This document shows positions 29,271-38,647 of a DNA stretch of 64,000 nt, one piece after another; within the stretch, counting starts at the first letter, position 1, and every line of letters begins with the position of its first letter. The notes below the pieces were generated by a model. That model was not told where the DNA came from. It made no database searches and worked only from the letters and a program-made list of their open reading frames with translations. Source of the stretch: Nocardioides panzhihuensis (lineage in GTDB: Bacteria; Actinomycetota; Actinomycetes; Propionibacteriales; Nocardioidaceae). Both the position numbers and the translations under genes were made by a program. The stretch is from assembly GCF_013408335.1 (NCBI RefSeq), contig NZ_JACBZR010000001.1, positions 1,302,001-1,366,000 of the forward strand, in the 5' to 3' direction.

Positions 29271-30428
29271 TCAGTCCGCGCCGACGACGCGCCCCTGCAG
29301 CGCCGAGGCGAGCACGGCGTTGAAGTTGAGCTGGCTCTGCTCCCAGGTGTGCTTGCGGGCGTGCCAGCGGGCACCTTCGGCCAGCTCCTTGCGGCGGATC
29401 TCGTCACCGAGGAGGTCGCCGAGCGCGGCCACGAACCCGGCCTGGTCGTCGACCAGGATCCCGGACTCGCCGTCGTCGATCGACTCCGTCGTGCCGCCCG
29501 CGTCGCGGAAGGCGACCGTCGGGGTGCCGTGCTGGGCGGCCTCGGTGACGACCAGGCCCCAGCCCTCCTTCAGCGACGGCAGCGCCATCAGCCAGGACCG
29601 CTCGTAGACCGCCTCCTTGGTCTCCTCGTCGACATGCCCCAGCATCTCGACGAAGTCACCGGCCCCCACCCGGGAGACGTACGCCGCCAGCTCGTCGGCC
29701 CACCAGCCGTCCCCGACGACGGTGAGCCGAAGGTCCGGGTAGGTCGCACGTAGCGCCGTCACCGCGTCGACCGCGAGCTCGACCCGCTTGTGCGGCACCA
29801 GCCGCCCGACGACGCAGACGGAGGGGTCCTCGGTCTTCGCCGGCCGGTCGCGCAACGGGGCCGCGGCGCCGTTGTGCACGACCGCGACCCGGGCAGGGTC
29901 GACGCCGAGCGTCGCCAGCTCGGCGCGGGTGGCGCGGGAGACCGCGACGTACTGCTTGCGACGGTAGAGCCGGGGCGCCAACCAGGACTCGACCCACCAT
30001 CCGATCCGCCCGGAGAGCCCCGGGTAGACCACCGGCCACTGCTCGCGGTGGACGTGGTGGACGAGCACCGCGACCGGCGCCCGCGTGCCGAGAGGCGTGA
30101 AGAACGGGAGCCCGTTCTGCACGTCGATGACCGCGTCGACGCGACCGATCGGACCCAGCCGGCCCAGCGCCAGCAGGAGCACACCCCACAGATAGATGCT
30201 GAGCTTGCCGCCGCGGCGTACGTAGCGGATGCCGTCTCGCTCCTCACGGGCACGCGCGCCCGGATAGGCGGCGGTGAACACGGTCACCCGCGCCCCGCCA
30301 CTCACCAGGCCTGCGGTGATCTGGTGGAGGTAGTGCTCTGCCCCGCCGGCCTCAGGGTTATCGGTGTCGCGCCAGCTGAAGACCGCCACATGGCATGCGT
30401 TCAGCTGCGCTCCGTCGTTGGCGCGCAA
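29271..30428 (-). CDS. Glycosyltransferase family 4
   Basis: A 385-residue GT-B enzyme that would move a sugar from a nucleotide or lipid donor to an envelope glycan. Motifs are A-V-F-S-W-R-D-T-D-N-P-E-A-G-G-A-E-H-Y with the donor-side glycine loop, V-V-H-N-G, V-V-G-R-L-V-P-H-K-R in the hinge, V-V-G-D-G, and the GT4 E-x7-E motif in K-E-G-W-G-L-V-V-T-E-A-A-Q-H-G-T-P. I chose the TTG at 30428, which has GGGGAG seven bases upstream; a GTG at 30389 would start right at the first strand and is possible. It is divergent from the methyltransferase gene, as I recall for mycobacterial Rv0225 and Rv0224c. Confidence 0.88.
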   Translation of the reverse strand: MRANDGAQLNACHVAVFSWRDTDNPEAGGAEHYLHQITAGLVSGGARVTVFTAAYPGARAREERDGIRYVRRGGKLSIYLWGVLLLALGRLGPIGRVDAVIDVQNGLPFFTPLGTRAPVAVLVHHVHREQWPVVYPGLSGRIGWWVESWLAPRLYRRKQYVAVSRATRAELATLGVDPARVAVVHNGAAAPLRDRPAKTEDPSVCVVGRLVPHKRVELAVDAVTALRATYPDLRLTVVGDGWWADELAAYVSRVGAGDFVEMLGHVDEETKEAVYERSWLMALPSLKEGWGLVVTEAAQHGTPTVAFRDAGGTTESIDDGESGILVDDQAGFVAALGDLLGDEIRRKELAEGARWHARKHTWEQSQLNFNAVLASALQGRVVGAD

Positions 30429-30568
30429 AACAGTGCTCCCCTGGATCTCGCAGTTACCCCGCTGCCGAGCGCTCCCTCCCCAGGGGTTGCGCGACCGGTG
30501 TCCCTCAACACCGTTACTGGAGAGTAGGACAGATCGTGACCGAATGCACACCCTCTGGGGTAATCGGT

Positions 30569-30574
30569 TAGGGT
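30569..30574 (+). promoter_or_regulatory. -10 box of the leaderless methyltransferase/AftD-like operon
   Basis: TAGGGT, seven bases before the GTG at 30582. Confidence 0.55.
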
Positions 30575-30581
30575 TCCCGCC

Positions 30582-31394
30582 GTGTCGAACCTTCGCGACC
30601 CCCGGGGCGGGGCCCAGCCCGATGCCCCGGCCGGCAGCGGCTGGAGGGCGACGCTGCGGCGCTCCGTACGCCTCTTCAACGACTTCCGCGTGGAGCAGAC
30701 CGATCCCGCGCGCTTCTACACCGCGCTCGCCGCGGACTCGGTCGGCCAGCTGGCCCACTACACCGCCGGTCCCCAGGGCGATGGCGCAGCGCTCGAGGGC
30801 ACCGTCCTGCTCGACGTCGGCGGCGGCCCGGGCTATTTCCGTGACGCTTTCATGAAGGCGGGAGCGACCTATCTCGCGCTCGACGCCGACGCCGGTGAGA
30901 TGCAGGGCGCCGGGATCGTGGCCGAGGGCAGCATGCTCGGCGACGGGATGCGGCTCCCGGTCCGCACCGGCTCGGTCGACGCCTGCTACTCCTCCAACGT
31001 GCTCGAGCACGTCCCGACCCCGACAGCCATGCTCGACGAGATGCTCCGGGTCACCAAGCCCGGTGGTGTCGTCTTCTGCTCCTACACGCTGTGGTGGGGT
31101 CCGTGGGGCGGCCACGAGACCAGCCCGTGGCATCTGCTCGGGGGCCGGTTCGCCCGCCGCCGCTACCAGCGCAAGCACGGTCACGAGCCCAAGAACAGGT
31201 TCGGCGAGTCGATGTACGCAGCGACCGCCTCCGCCGGGCTGCGCTGGGCGCGCGCCCAGCGCAAGGCGGGCAACGCCGAGATCCTGGCCGCCGTTCCGCG
31301 CTACCACCCGTGGTGGGCGGCGTGGCTGATGCGGGTCCCGGTGGTGAGGGAGGTGTTCTCATGGAACCTCCTGCTCGTGCTCCGCAAGACCTGA
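30582..31394 (+). CDS. Class I SAM-dependent methyltransferase
   Basis: A 270-residue protein with a Methyltransf_11-type core. Motif I is L-L-D-V-G-G-G-P-G-Y-F-R-D (about residues 69-81), then L-A-L-D-A-D at the acidic loop, and the post-motif V-D-A-C-Y-S-S-N-V-L-E-H-V with R-V-T-K-P-G-G-V-V-F. The C-terminal third is rich in Trp (W-W-G-P-W-G-G, H-P-W-W-A-A-W) and basic residues, suggesting contact with the membrane or a lipid-linked substrate. Its start is a leaderless GTG and its last 34 bases overlap the AftD-like gene, so the two are co-expressed. Mycobacterial Rv0224c occupies the matching place. The substrate is unknown. Confidence 0.85.
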   Translation: MSNLRDPRGGAQPDAPAGSGWRATLRRSVRLFNDFRVEQTDPARFYTALAADSVGQLAHYTAGPQGDGAALEGTVLLDVGGGPGYFRDAFMKAGATYLALDADAGEMQGAGIVAEGSMLGDGMRLPVRTGSVDACYSSNVLEHVPTPTAMLDEMLRVTKPGGVVFCSYTLWWGPWGGHETSPWHLLGGRFARRRYQRKHGHEPKNRFGESMYAATASAGLRWARAQRKAGNAEILAAVPRYHPWWAAWLMRVPVVREVFSWNLLLVLRKT

Positions 31395-34300
31395 GCAGAA
31401 TCTTCCGGATCCGTCTGCTGGCGATCTCGGTGCTGCTGCTCGGGCTCGCTTTCGTCCAGTCACCCGGGCTGCTCGTGCCCGACACGAAGTTCGACCTCGC
31501 CGTCGCGCCCGTCGACTTCCTGGGCCGCGCTCTCCACCTGTGGGATGCCGAGTCGGCCTTCGGGCAGCTGCAGAACCAAGCCTACGGCTACCTGTGGCCG
31601 ATGGGCCCCTTCTTCGCGGGCGGCTGGGGGCTGGACGTCCCCGGTTGGATCGTGCAGCGGCTGTGGCTCGCGCTGGTGCTCATCGTCGCGTTCACCGGTG
31701 CCGCGCGCGTGACCAAGGCCATCGGCGTACGCTCCGACCTCGCCTGTCTGATCGCCGGGCTGGCCTTCGCGCTCTCGCCGCGCATGCTGACGACGCTGGG
31801 GCCGATCTCGATCGAGGCCTGGCCAAGCGCCCTCGCCCCGTGGGTCCTGCTGCCCCTGATCATCGCCTCGAGCAGAGGAAGCACGCGGCTCGGCGCGGCC
31901 CTCTCGGCTCTGGCGATCGCGATGGTCGGTGGCGTCAACGCCGCCGCCACCTTCGCGGTGATCCCTCTCGGCGCGATCTGGCTGCTGACCCGCAGGCCCG
32001 GGCGCCGACGGCGCTCGCTGATGCTGTGGTGGCCGCTGTTTACGCTGCTCGGCACGCTGTGGTGGCTGGTGCCGCTGTTCCTCCTGGGCGCCTACAGCCC
32101 CGCGTTCTTGGACTACATCGAGACCAGCTCGGTGACAACCCTGCCGACCGACGCCTTCAATGTCCTGCGGGGCACCTCCAACTGGGTGCCCTACCTCGAC
32201 AGCGACTCGCGCGCCGGCCACGACCTGATCACGACGCCCTACCTCATCCTCGACAGCGGCGTACTGCTGCTCGTCGGCCTCGCGGGCATCCTCGGCAGGA
32301 GCTCGCCCCACCGCCTCTTCCTCGGCCTGTCCGTCCTCGTCGGGATGCTGATGGTCGGGGCCGGTCACACCGGAGCCGTGGAAGGCTGGTTCGCCGGCGA
32401 CATCCGCGGTCTCCTCGACGGCGCCCTGGCGCCGCTGCGCAACGTGCACAAGTTCGACCCGATCATCAGGCTTCCGCTGGTCATCGGCATCGCGATCGCA
32501 CTGGACCGCTCCCTCGCGCCCAGGACCGACGGGGTGTCCGGCGGGCGACCGTCCCTGGCCCGCATCCCGGCCACGGCGGGTCGGTACGCCGTCATGGCGA
32601 TGACCCTGGTCGCGCTGCTCGGCTCGGTGGCCCCGGTGGCCACCGGGCGACTTACCCCCGCCGGGGCGACTCTCGGCATCCCCGGCTACTGGCAGGAGGC
32701 GGCCGACTGGCTGCGTACGAACGGGGAGGGATCGACCTCGCTGCTCGTGCCGGGCTCACCCTTCGGCGAGTACGTCTGGGGCTCGCCGCGCGACGAGCCG
32801 CTGCAGCATCTGGCCGACAACCGTTGGGCCGTACGCAACATCATCCCGCTCGCTCCCGAGGGCAACATCCGGATGCTCGACGAGATCGAGGCCCGGTTCG
32901 CCCAGGGCAAGGGCTCTTCGGGGCTCACCGCCTACCTGCGTCGCGCCGGCGTACGTCATCTGGTGGTGCGCAACGATGTCGTCCGCGGCGACGACATCCC
33001 CGACCCGGTTCTGGTGCACCAAGCGCTCGAGCAGTCCCCGGGCCTCATCCAGGTCGCTGCCTTCGGGCCGGAGCTCGGGGGCGAGGCGATGCTCGAAGGC
33101 GAGAAGGGACGGTTCTCGGTCAACGGGGGTTGGCAGGACACGTACCCGGCGGTCGAGGTCTACGAGGTCTCCACGGACACCGCCGAAGCGGTGGTGGCAC
33201 CGCGGACAACCACCGTGGCAGGCGGGCCTGAGGACCTGCTCGACCTCACCGACATGGGCGTTCTCGGCGACACCCCCACGGTGCTCGGCGTCGACCAGCA
33301 GGAGATCCCCACCGGGCCGGTCGTGCTCACCGACGGCCTGCGTGAGCGGGAGCGTGCCTTCAGCCGGATACACGACGGCGGTTCCGCGACGCTGACCGCC
33401 GGGGACGTCAAGCGCACCGGCAACCCGGCCAACGACTACCGGCTCACTGAGAGCGACCGCTGGTCGACCACCAGCCGTCTCGACGGAGTTGCGTCGATCT
33501 CCGCGTCCTCGTCACGTTCGGACGCCGGTTCGGTCGGAGGCTCCAGGCCCAGCGACCTCCCGTATGCCGCCGTCGACGGTCGTGAGCAGACCGAGTGGGT
33601 CGCAGGACCTTACGTCAACCGCGACCCGTGGTGGCAGATCGACCTGACCGAGGCCACCTGGGTCGATGAGGTGCACCTGGTCGGCGGCACCGAGGCACAT
33701 CCCAGGCAGGTCGTCCGGGTGCGCACCGAGGACGGCGTCTCGGAGGAGGTACGCCTCGGGCCGGGTGACCGTCACTCGGTGACCCTGCCCCGGGGCGCCA
33801 CCGATTGGGTACGGGTCGAGGACGCGGGTTCCGCCGGCGGTGGTCTCGCGCTAGCGGAGGTCACGATCCCGGGTGTCGACGTCGTACGCCGCCTAGTGCC
33901 ACCCACCCTGCCCGAGAAGTGGGGCAACCCCGACGTGGTGGCGCTCAGTGCCGAGCAGGACGCGCGTCTGGGCTGTGCTGAGGTCCGCGGTGACATCCGT
34001 TGCGTGCCGGGCCGTGAGCGCAATGGCGAGGAGCCTTTCGACATGCGGAGGGTGGTCACGCTCCCCGAGGCGACGAACTGGTCGGCGCGCCTGCGCGTGC
34101 GACCGGTCGCCGGACCGGCGCTCGGCCGCCTGATCCTCGACCCCTACCTTCGTGGCGTGGAGGCCTCGTCGCAGGCAGTCCCCGATCCTCGGGCCTCCGC
34201 CCTGGCAGTGCTCGACGGTGACCCGGGCACGACCTGGCTGGCCGATCCCGACGACCTGCGTCCGACCCTCGATCTGCGCTGGCTGAAACCGCGCAGATTC

Positions 34301-35611
34301 GGCTATCTGCGCGTCGCTCTCGACCAGGACACGGCCGCCAAACGTCCGGTCGGGCTGACGCTGACCTGGCCGGGTGGCCGGCGCGAGGTGGAGCTCGACG
34401 AGGACGGCGTCGCCACCTTCGAGCCGATCCGCACCAAGCAGCTGAAGATCCAGATCGACCGGGTGGGCACCACCGCGGCGGCCGGATTCGACACCGGCGC
34501 GATCGAGATCGGCACGGGTATCAGCGAGATCTTGCTGGGTCGGCAAGGATTCCCGGGTGTGGCGCTCTCGGAGGGCCTCACCCTGATGGCCTGCGGCACG
34601 GGCCCCGACGTGGTCTGGAACGGCAGGCGGTTCAGCAGTGCGCTGGACGCCTCGCCGGCTGCGCTGGCTCGTGGCGAGACCGTGGACGCCCGCCTGTGCA
34701 GCAAGCCGGTCCCCCAGGCACGGAAGGCCAAGCCGAGAGCCGAGCAGAGGATCGTCACGGAGACCCGGGCCGGGGAGAACACGATCGATGTCGAGGCCTC
34801 GCCGGCGGCGGCCCCGGTCAGCCTCACCATGACCAACACCGAACCCGGCTCGTTCGGGGCACCGTCGGGTCGCGGGGGTTTCTCGGCGCGACCGGTCCCC
34901 GTGGCCGATACGGCGCAGACCCGGATTCTCGAGCCTGGCCGGTCGTCCGGCGTGGTGGTCCTGCGCCAGAACATGAACCCCGGCTGGCAGGCCCGTCAGG
35001 GGAGCGGCACGCTGAGACCGGTCACCGTCGACGGATGGCAGCAGGGCTGGGAACTCCGTGACGAGACCGAGGTGAAGGCTGTCTTCACCCCGGACGAGCG
35101 CTATCGGACCGGCCTGGTCGCCGGCGCCGCAGGCGTAGCCCTGCTGGTGCTGCTGGTCCTCGCCGGACTGGTGCGCCGCCGCAGGTCCTCGTCCGACCGC
35201 GCCGACGACGGCTCCGATGTCCCGGCGGGGGAGTGGCGCGCGGGACCCGTCCTGCTGACCCCCCTCGCAGTGGCCGGTGGTGGCCTGATCGCCGGCACCG
35301 CGGGGGCGGTCGTCTGTGCGGTGACAGCCGCGGCGGCACTCGCCGCGGTCGCGATCGCCCGCCGCCGTGGCGTCAGGCTCTTCCCCTGGATCGGCTGGCT
35401 GGGTGCTGCCCCGGTCCTGCTGGTCGCGTTCGCCTACTCACTGCGACCCTGGATTGGGCCGAACGGCTGGGCGGGGGAGATCGGCTGGCTGATCTACCCG
35501 GTCCTCGTACCGGTGACGCTCACGCTGCTGGCCGCAGTCTCTCGCCGGGAGCGCAGGAAGAATGGCGGCCGGTCCCTGAGCCGCGCGAAGGGAAGCTCGA
35601 CGAGCCGGTAG
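31361..35611 (+). CDS. AftD-like alpha-(1->3)-arabinofuranosyltransferase family protein (DUF3367)
   Basis: A 1416-residue membrane protein. The N-terminal 520 residues hold about eleven to thirteen helices of the GT-C type, with K-F-D-L-A-V-A-P in the first outer loop (acidic residue in the GT-C active-site position), W-P-M-G-P-F-F and R-N-V-H-K-F-D-P as DUF3367/AftD marks. The rest is mostly outside the membrane: beta-sandwich regions resembling F5/8 type C or carbohydrate-binding domains (Y-A-A-V-D-G ... T-E-W-V-A near residue 730, L-D-G-D-P-G-T-T-W-L-A near 950) and a final pair of helix groups (about 1245-1395). AftD adds arabinofuranose to mycobacterial arabinan; length (about 1400) matches. 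The ATG has GGGAGG upstream and overlaps the methyltransferase gene. Confidence 0.85.
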   Translation: MEPPARAPQDLSRIFRIRLLAISVLLLGLAFVQSPGLLVPDTKFDLAVAPVDFLGRALHLWDAESAFGQLQNQAYGYLWPMGPFFAGGWGLDVPGWIVQRLWLALVLIVAFTGAARVTKAIGVRSDLACLIAGLAFALSPRMLTTLGPISIEAWPSALAPWVLLPLIIASSRGSTRLGAALSALAIAMVGGVNAAATFAVIPLGAIWLLTRRPGRRRRSLMLWWPLFTLLGTLWWLVPLFLLGAYSPAFLDYIETSSVTTLPTDAFNVLRGTSNWVPYLDSDSRAGHDLITTPYLILDSGVLLLVGLAGILGRSSPHRLFLGLSVLVGMLMVGAGHTGAVEGWFAGDIRGLLDGALAPLRNVHKFDPIIRLPLVIGIAIALDRSLAPRTDGVSGGRPSLARIPATAGRYAVMAMTLVALLGSVAPVATGRLTPAGATLGIPGYWQEAADWLRTNGEGSTSLLVPGSPFGEYVWGSPRDEPLQHLADNRWAVRNIIPLAPEGNIRMLDEIEARFAQGKGSSGLTAYLRRAGVRHLVVRNDVVRGDDIPDPVLVHQALEQSPGLIQVAAFGPELGGEAMLEGEKGRFSVNGGWQDTYPAVEVYEVSTDTAEAVVAPRTTTVAGGPEDLLDLTDMGVLGDTPTVLGVDQQEIPTGPVVLTDGLRERERAFSRIHDGGSATLTAGDVKRTGNPANDYRLTESDRWSTTSRLDGVASISASSSRSDAGSVGGSRPSDLPYAAVDGREQTEWVAGPYVNRDPWWQIDLTEATWVDEVHLVGGTEAHPRQVVRVRTEDGVSEEVRLGPGDRHSVTLPRGATDWVRVEDAGSAGGGLALAEVTIPGVDVVRRLVPPTLPEKWGNPDVVALSAEQDARLGCAEVRGDIRCVPGRERNGEEPFDMRRVVTLPEATNWSARLRVRPVAGPALGRLILDPYLRGVEASSQAVPDPRASALAVLDGDPGTTWLADPDDLRPTLDLRWLKPRRFGYLRVALDQDTAAKRPVGLTLTWPGGRREVELDEDGVATFEPIRTKQLKIQIDRVGTTAAAGFDTGAIEIGTGISEILLGRQGFPGVALSEGLTLMACGTGPDVVWNGRRFSSALDASPAALARGETVDARLCSKPVPQARKAKPRAEQRIVTETRAGENTIDVEASPAAAPVSLTMTNTEPGSFGAPSGRGGFSARPVPVADTAQTRILEPGRSSGVVVLRQNMNPGWQARQGSGTLRPVTVDGWQQGWELRDETEVKAVFTPDERYRTGLVAGAAGVALLVLLVLAGLVRRRRSSSDRADDGSDVPAGEWRAGPVLLTPLAVAGGGLIAGTAGAVVCAVTAAAALAAVAIARRRGVRLFPWIGWLGAAPVLLVAFAYSLRPWIGPNGWAGEIGWLIYPVLVPVTLTLLAAVSRRERRKNGGRSLSRAKGSSTSR

Positions 35612-36699
35612 GCGACCTCGGCCACCACGAGCGAGAGCACGACCGTCATCGCCCAGATCTGCAGGCCGTGACCGTCGAAGATCTTCCAACCGGTCACCCA
35701 CATCACCAGGTGCAGCACCGGCATGTGCAGGCAGAAGATGCCATAGGAGATCCGGCCGAGCCACTGCGAGAACCGGTGGCCGAGCAGCCGTCCGTACAGG
35801 CCCACAGGATCCGCGAACACAGCGGTGGCGACCACCACGAAGGCGACAACGGCGTAGAGCGTGTGCTTGACGACGACCTCCGCCGGTTCCGGCGAGGTCA
35901 GCGTCGTCGGGCCGGCGACCGGGGTCGCCGCCACGAGCATCAGGCCGCCGGCCAGCAGCCAGGCGCTGCCCGGGAGCCGTGCGAGCGTGACCAGCCTCCC
36001 GGCGTACGCCGGTCGGAGTCCCTGCTCGCGGAGCACCTGGATCAGAGCGAGGAACAGCCCGGCCGCGAACCAGAGGAGGAACCCCGGCAGCCACTGCGCC
36101 GGCATGGCACTGATCCGCTCCTCCAGGACCGGCACGGCGAGCAGCACCCAGATGAAAGTGAGCGCCGCCATGGCGGCCAGGCCGAGGACGAACCGGCGGG
36201 GTGCCAACCGGCGGCGCGTGCCGACCAGCACGAGCATGATCACCGGCAGGAGCAGGTAGAACGCGACCTCGACGGCGAGGCTCCACATGTGGGTCAGGCC
36301 GGGGGGCAGCGCGGTGTCGACGTAGGTGTTGCCCATCACGAGGGTGACCAGCCAGGTGCGAAGGCTCGTGCCCTGGTTGGAGCGGAGCAGCCCGAGAGCG
36401 ACCACGACGGTGACCACGTAGAGAGGGGCGATCCGCAGGAACCGCTTCCACAGGTAGGGGCCGGACGCGGGGGCACGGCGGTCCGTCGTCGCCCGCACCA
36501 GCCACGGACGCCCCAGCAGGAAGCCGGAGAGGACGAAGAAGAGCGCTACGCCGACGTCGAGTCGCGACAGGAGCCCACCGAGGAGGCCATTGGTGTAGGC
36601 ACCCGCCCAGAAGGCGACGTGGGTGGTGAGCACGGCGAATGCCCCGAGCGCGCGGATCGAGTCGATGCCCTCGAACCGGGTCTGCGCGACCTGCGTCAT
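35494..36699 (-). CDS. Acyltransferase family 3 (OafA/YrhL-like)
   Basis: A 401-residue, ten-helix membrane enzyme that O-acylates sugars. It begins R-F-E-G-I-D-S-I-R-A-L-G-A-F-A-V-L-T-T-H-V, with the catalytic His of the family. F-F-V-L-S-G-F-L-L-G-R-P-W, Y-L-W-K-R-F-L-R-I-A-P-L-Y and W-S-L-A-V-E-V-A-F-Y follow, and the last helix ends L-V-E-L-P-F-A-R-L-R-D-R. The ATG at 36699 overlaps the stop of the upstream GT-C-like gene (ATGA), so they form an operon. Its last 118 bases overlap the end of the AftD-like gene on the other strand. It fits the place of Rv0228 in mycobacteria (from memory). Confidence 0.88.
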   Translation of the reverse strand: MTQVAQTRFEGIDSIRALGAFAVLTTHVAFWAGAYTNGLLGGLLSRLDVGVALFFVLSGFLLGRPWLVRATTDRRAPASGPYLWKRFLRIAPLYVVTVVVALGLLRSNQGTSLRTWLVTLVMGNTYVDTALPPGLTHMWSLAVEVAFYLLLPVIMLVLVGTRRRLAPRRFVLGLAAMAALTFIWVLLAVPVLEERISAMPAQWLPGFLLWFAAGLFLALIQVLREQGLRPAYAGRLVTLARLPGSAWLLAGGLMLVAATPVAGPTTLTSPEPAEVVVKHTLYAVVAFVVVATAVFADPVGLYGRLLGHRFSQWLGRISYGIFCLHMPVLHLVMWVTGWKIFDGHGLQIWAMTVVLSLVVAEVAYRLVELPFARLRDRPPFFLRSRRETAASSVSVTGTRTG

Positions 36700-38555
36700 G
36701 ACGTTCCCCTCGCCTTCACCTCACCGACCGCGACCATGTCGACACACAAGGTCGTCGCATCGTCCTGCATCTGGAGCACGACCTCGTCGACCTCACCGTC
36801 GACCCGGACGAAGGCGGTTCCCAGGCCCCGGTGCACCGGGACCTCGCGCGTGCTGCCGCCGGCGCGCACCTCGAGCGTTCCGGACTGGGGTGCAAGGTAA
36901 CTGATCGAGATCCACCACCTGTAGTCGAAGGCGGCGCGCTCGAGCGGAATCGTGGTCTGCGAGGACGACACCCGCCAGCCGCAGCCAGCGGCCGGTCCGG
37001 GCTTGGAACTCACCCCTTCAACCCTGGCAGGGTGTACGTTGCCCTGCTCATCGAGCAGATGCAGGTTGTCGCTCGCCAAGGGGAACCGGGCGTTGTCCAC
37101 GAGTAGCGGAAGCAGCACGCGCGTGGTGTTCGAGGGTGGTGTGAAGCCCGGGTCGACGTGGCGCGGCACCGTCTGGTCGAGCAGATCGACGACGCCGCCG
37201 AGATTGCGCAGGTCCGTCATCGCGTTGTGCATGTACTCGGCGCTGGGGTGGTCGCTGTGCCAGACCCTGGCGTACGTCACCCCGCTCCAGATCCCCGAAG
37301 CCGCAACAACTGCCACCGCCGCGACGAGGATCCTCGGATCGGGGGTGACGGTCAGCAATGGCGTCGCTCGTCGTTCGCTCGACTCGGTGGCGCCCAGCAG
37401 AGGGAGCGTCACCAGCCCGAGGCACAGCGCTGCGAGGGGCGCGAGGTCGGTCAGGTAGCGCAGCTCGAGGCCAATGATGGCCCCGACCAAGGGCGCGCGA
37501 CTGGTCACCACGAGCCCGAAGGCCAGGATCGCGTAGATGCTCAGCAGCCCCCATGCCCGCCCCGTACGCCGCCGGAAGAGGGCCGCCCCGACCGCGAAGC
37601 CGATCAGCACCACCCAGGCCGCGCTCGTTGCCCACAGCGGAGGGTCGATCTGAACGGTGGGCAGAGTGATGTCGTTCCAGCGCCAGGGACCACCGAGAAG
37701 CCCGGTGACCAGGGACCGGCCAAGCATCGCCTCGGCGAGATCGCCCGCGGGTGGGCGCTTCTCACCGACGAAGATGGAAGGGACCTCTGTCACGTAGTGG
37801 TAGGCGTAAATGCCGCCCAGGGCGACGGCCGCAATGAGCGCGGGCCAGGCGCGGCGTACGGCATGCCAGACCCGCTGCAGCGGCGACCCATGGCTGAAGT
37901 AGGCGAGCAGCAGGTAGGCCAGCACCACGAACACCAGCGCGGTCTTCACGTAGCAGAGCAGCCCGAAACCCAGGGCGAGCATCGTTACTGCGAGCCAGCC
38001 CAGATGTCTGCTGCGGGCATACCTGACCCAGGCCCCGACGGAGACGAAGAAGACGAGCTGCAGGGGCACTTGGTTGAGCGCGGCAGCCCACCACATCATC
38101 GCGGGCACGTTGAGTGCGGTGAAGAGGTAGAGGGCCAGCGGAGCCAGGGCCCACGGACGTACGCCGAAGAGGGTGAAGAGCATCCACGCACAGGCGATGC
38201 CCGCGAGCACCTGCATGACGAAGACGGATGTGGCGGCCATCCCCCAATTGGCGTCCTCGCGGCTCACCACCCAGGCGATCGCGCGGCCGACCGGCATGAA
38301 CTGACTGTCGTACGGAGCCAGCAACCGCTCCAGGGTGAACGGACCGCCTCGCGCGTCATCGATCAGGCGATAGTCGTCGAGCAGGAACCACCCCGGGTAG
38401 AGGGCCCACGCGCGGATGCCCGCCTGGATCCCGATCAGGATGGCCGCCGCCGCGATGACCAGCTCGCGGGGATGGGTCGAGAGCCGGCCCTCGGGTGCCG
38501 CCGCGTCGGGCGCGGGTACGGGGTGGGGGAGGGACACGAAGACGAAGTGTCGCAC
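36696..38555 (-). CDS. GT-C-like polytopic membrane protein
   Basis: A 619-residue protein. Ten to twelve helices occupy about residues 30-450; the remaining 170 residues are a soluble, probably extracytoplasmic, beta-rich domain with two cysteines near the middle. The first loop has L-Y-P-G-W-F-L-L-D-D-Y-R-L-I-D-D-A, with paired Asp residues where GT-C sugar transferases have their catalytic acid, and R-Y-L-T-D-L-A-P lies before a late helix. This suggests a polyprenyl-phosphate-sugar transferase or a related envelope enzyme. The start is unclear: I use the GTG at 38555; a GTG at 38531 is also reasonable. No ribosome binding site is obvious. It is co-transcribed with the acyltransferase gene. 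Confidence 0.65.
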   Translation of the reverse strand: MRHFVFVSLPHPVPAPDAAAPEGRLSTHPRELVIAAAAILIGIQAGIRAWALYPGWFLLDDYRLIDDARGGPFTLERLLAPYDSQFMPVGRAIAWVVSREDANWGMAATSVFVMQVLAGIACAWMLFTLFGVRPWALAPLALYLFTALNVPAMMWWAAALNQVPLQLVFFVSVGAWVRYARSRHLGWLAVTMLALGFGLLCYVKTALVFVVLAYLLLAYFSHGSPLQRVWHAVRRAWPALIAAVALGGIYAYHYVTEVPSIFVGEKRPPAGDLAEAMLGRSLVTGLLGGPWRWNDITLPTVQIDPPLWATSAAWVVLIGFAVGAALFRRRTGRAWGLLSIYAILAFGLVVTSRAPLVGAIIGLELRYLTDLAPLAALCLGLVTLPLLGATESSERRATPLLTVTPDPRILVAAVAVVAASGIWSGVTYARVWHSDHPSAEYMHNAMTDLRNLGGVVDLLDQTVPRHVDPGFTPPSNTTRVLLPLLVDNARFPLASDNLHLLDEQGNVHPARVEGVSSKPGPAAGCGWRVSSSQTTIPLERAAFDYRWWISISYLAPQSGTLEVRAGGSTREVPVHRGLGTAFVRVDGEVDEVVLQMQDDATTLCVDMVAVGEVKARGTS

Positions 38556-38647
38556 AGCGGTTTGTGACCAGTTGCACACCTCTCCGGGTATTGCTGCTAC
38601 GGTTCGGCGGATCGAGGGGGACTCAGGCCTTGGGAGGGGCAAAGAAC

